NCBI GenBank assembly: GCA_900556055.1 | Contig: USNJ01000005.1 | Location: 1-24,549 of the forward strand | Direction of reading: 5' to 3' | Length of the DNA: 24,549 nt | DNA from: an uncultured Ruminococcus sp. | Lineage (GTDB): Bacteria; Bacillota; Clostridia; Oscillospirales; Ruminococcaceae | In this document: piece by piece, positions 23,950 through 24,549 of the stretch | How positions within the stretch are numbered: the stretch's first letter is position 1 | How the letters are laid out: each line of letters opens with the position of its first letter | The notes under the pieces: model-generated | The model's input: the letters and a program-made list of their open reading frames with translations, nothing else | The model's database searches: none | What the model was told of the DNA's origin: nothing | Translations under genes and position numbers: made by a program

Positions 23950-24549
23950 TTAGTGCTGTAATTCGTATATCTCACGGTAATAGCCCTCACGCTCTATAAG
24001 CTCCTTGTGAGTGCCGATATCTTCGATCTTTCCGTCCTTCAGGACGATTATCTTGTCCGCATTTTCCGATGAGGATATTCTCTGCGCAATGATTATCTTT
24101 GTGCATGGGAAATCAAGATTTTTCAGGCTGTTCTGAATGAATTTCTCCGTTTCCATATCGACAGCCGATGTTGTGTCATCGAGAATAAGTATAGACGGAC
24201 GTACTGCGAGCGCCCTTGCCAGCGCAATTCTCTGCTTCTGACCGCCCGACAGTCCAACGCCCCTTTCGCCGATGATGGTGTCGTATTTCTCGGGCATTTT
24301 CTCGATAAATCCGTCAGCGGCTGCGAGATGTGCATTTTTCTTGACATCTTCCGCTGACATTGATGTATCGCCGAAAGCTATGTTTCCGTCGATCGTGTCC
24401 GAATAAAGCAGAACGTCCTGAGTCGCCGTGCCGATGTTGCCTCTCAGCTGATTGAGCTTCAGCATATGCACATCATTTCCGTCAACAAGCACCTTTCCTG
24501 CGGAAACGTCGTAGATGCGGGGGATAAGGCTTACGAGAGATGTCTTTCC
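23950..24549 (-). CDS. ABC exporter half-transporter, degenerate subunit (3' part)
   Basis: Only the last 199 residues are in the window; the frame runs off the edge, starting inside Walker A (GKTSLVSLIPRIYD), so the membrane domain and true start lie beyond. The NBD keeps a normal signature LSGGQKQR, but Walker B reads LILDDTTSAVD with Asp in place of the catalytic Glu, and the H-loop His is Gln (IIIAQRISSS). These two swaps mark the degenerate half of heterodimeric exporters, where one ATP site barely hydrolyses. The GTG at 24492 is internal and should not be taken as a start. It is upstream of, and co-transcribed with, the complete subunit. Confidence 0.92.
   Translation of the reverse strand, partial: GKTSLVSLIPRIYDVSAGKVLVDGNDVHMLKLNQLRGNIGTATQDVLLYSDTIDGNIAFGDTSMSAEDVKKNAHLAAADGFIEKMPEKYDTIIGERGVGLSGGQKQRIALARALAVRPSILILDDTTSAVDMETEKFIQNSLKNLDFPCTKIIIAQRISSSENADKIIVLKDGKIEDIGTHKELIEREGYYREIYELQH

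Overview
The window looks like chromosome from a flagellated Gram-positive anaerobe of the Clostridia, probably an Oscillospiraceae/Ruminococcus-like gut bacterium. The basis is the gene set (hrcA-grpE-dnaK-dnaJ behind a CIRCE operator, Firmicute-type FliD/FliS, ilvBNC), strong AGGAGG-type ribosome sites, several TTG/GTG starts, many secreted lipoproteins and mid-40s GC. The genus is an inference. I saw no tRNA, rRNA, CRISPR array, transposase or phage gene.

Layout. (1) 1-1760, plus strand: the end of a flagellar operon (3' part of fliD, fliS, a FlgN/FliT-like chaperone) closed by a terminator. (2) 1786-4002, minus strand: one chemoreceptor gene with its own terminator and promoter. (3) 4161-7582, plus strand: an ilvB-ilvN-ilvC operon for valine/isoleucine (and, via 2-ketoisovalerate, leucine) synthesis, with a clear promoter, a stem-loop at the 5' end of the message and a strong terminator. 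(4) 7597-13259, plus strand: a hybrid sensor kinase that overlaps a small lipoprotein gene, followed by two more lipoprotein genes carrying calcium-loop-like DxDxDG motifs. (5) 13329-15401, plus strand: an accessory-looking module with its own promoter. It holds a modular protein with two identical N-terminal 22-residue repeats and an AT-rich C39-like cysteine-peptidase-type C-terminal domain, then a lipoprotein. This is the best candidate here for an undescribed system. (6) 15403-20298, minus strand: the class I heat-shock operon hrcA-grpE-dnaK-dnaJ with promoter, CIRCE operator and an intercistronic hairpin. (7) 20545-22128, plus strand: a stand-alone N-terminal half of PTS enzyme I, followed by a DEDDh 3'-5' exonuclease. 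(8) 22131-24549, minus strand: two adjacent ABC exporter half-transporters, one complete and one cut by the window edge, with the residue pattern of a heterodimeric exporter having one degenerate ATP site.

How the parts work together. The flagellar genes and the chemoreceptor serve motility and taxis. The ilv genes form one pathway from pyruvate to the dihydroxy acids. HrcA represses its own chaperone operon at CIRCE. The sensor kinase and the lipoproteins behind it are probably one envelope-sensing or surface operon. The C39-like gene plus lipoprotein resembles an effector/partner or toxin/immunity pair, but that reading is inference. Residue numbers given below use the start codon chosen for each gene.
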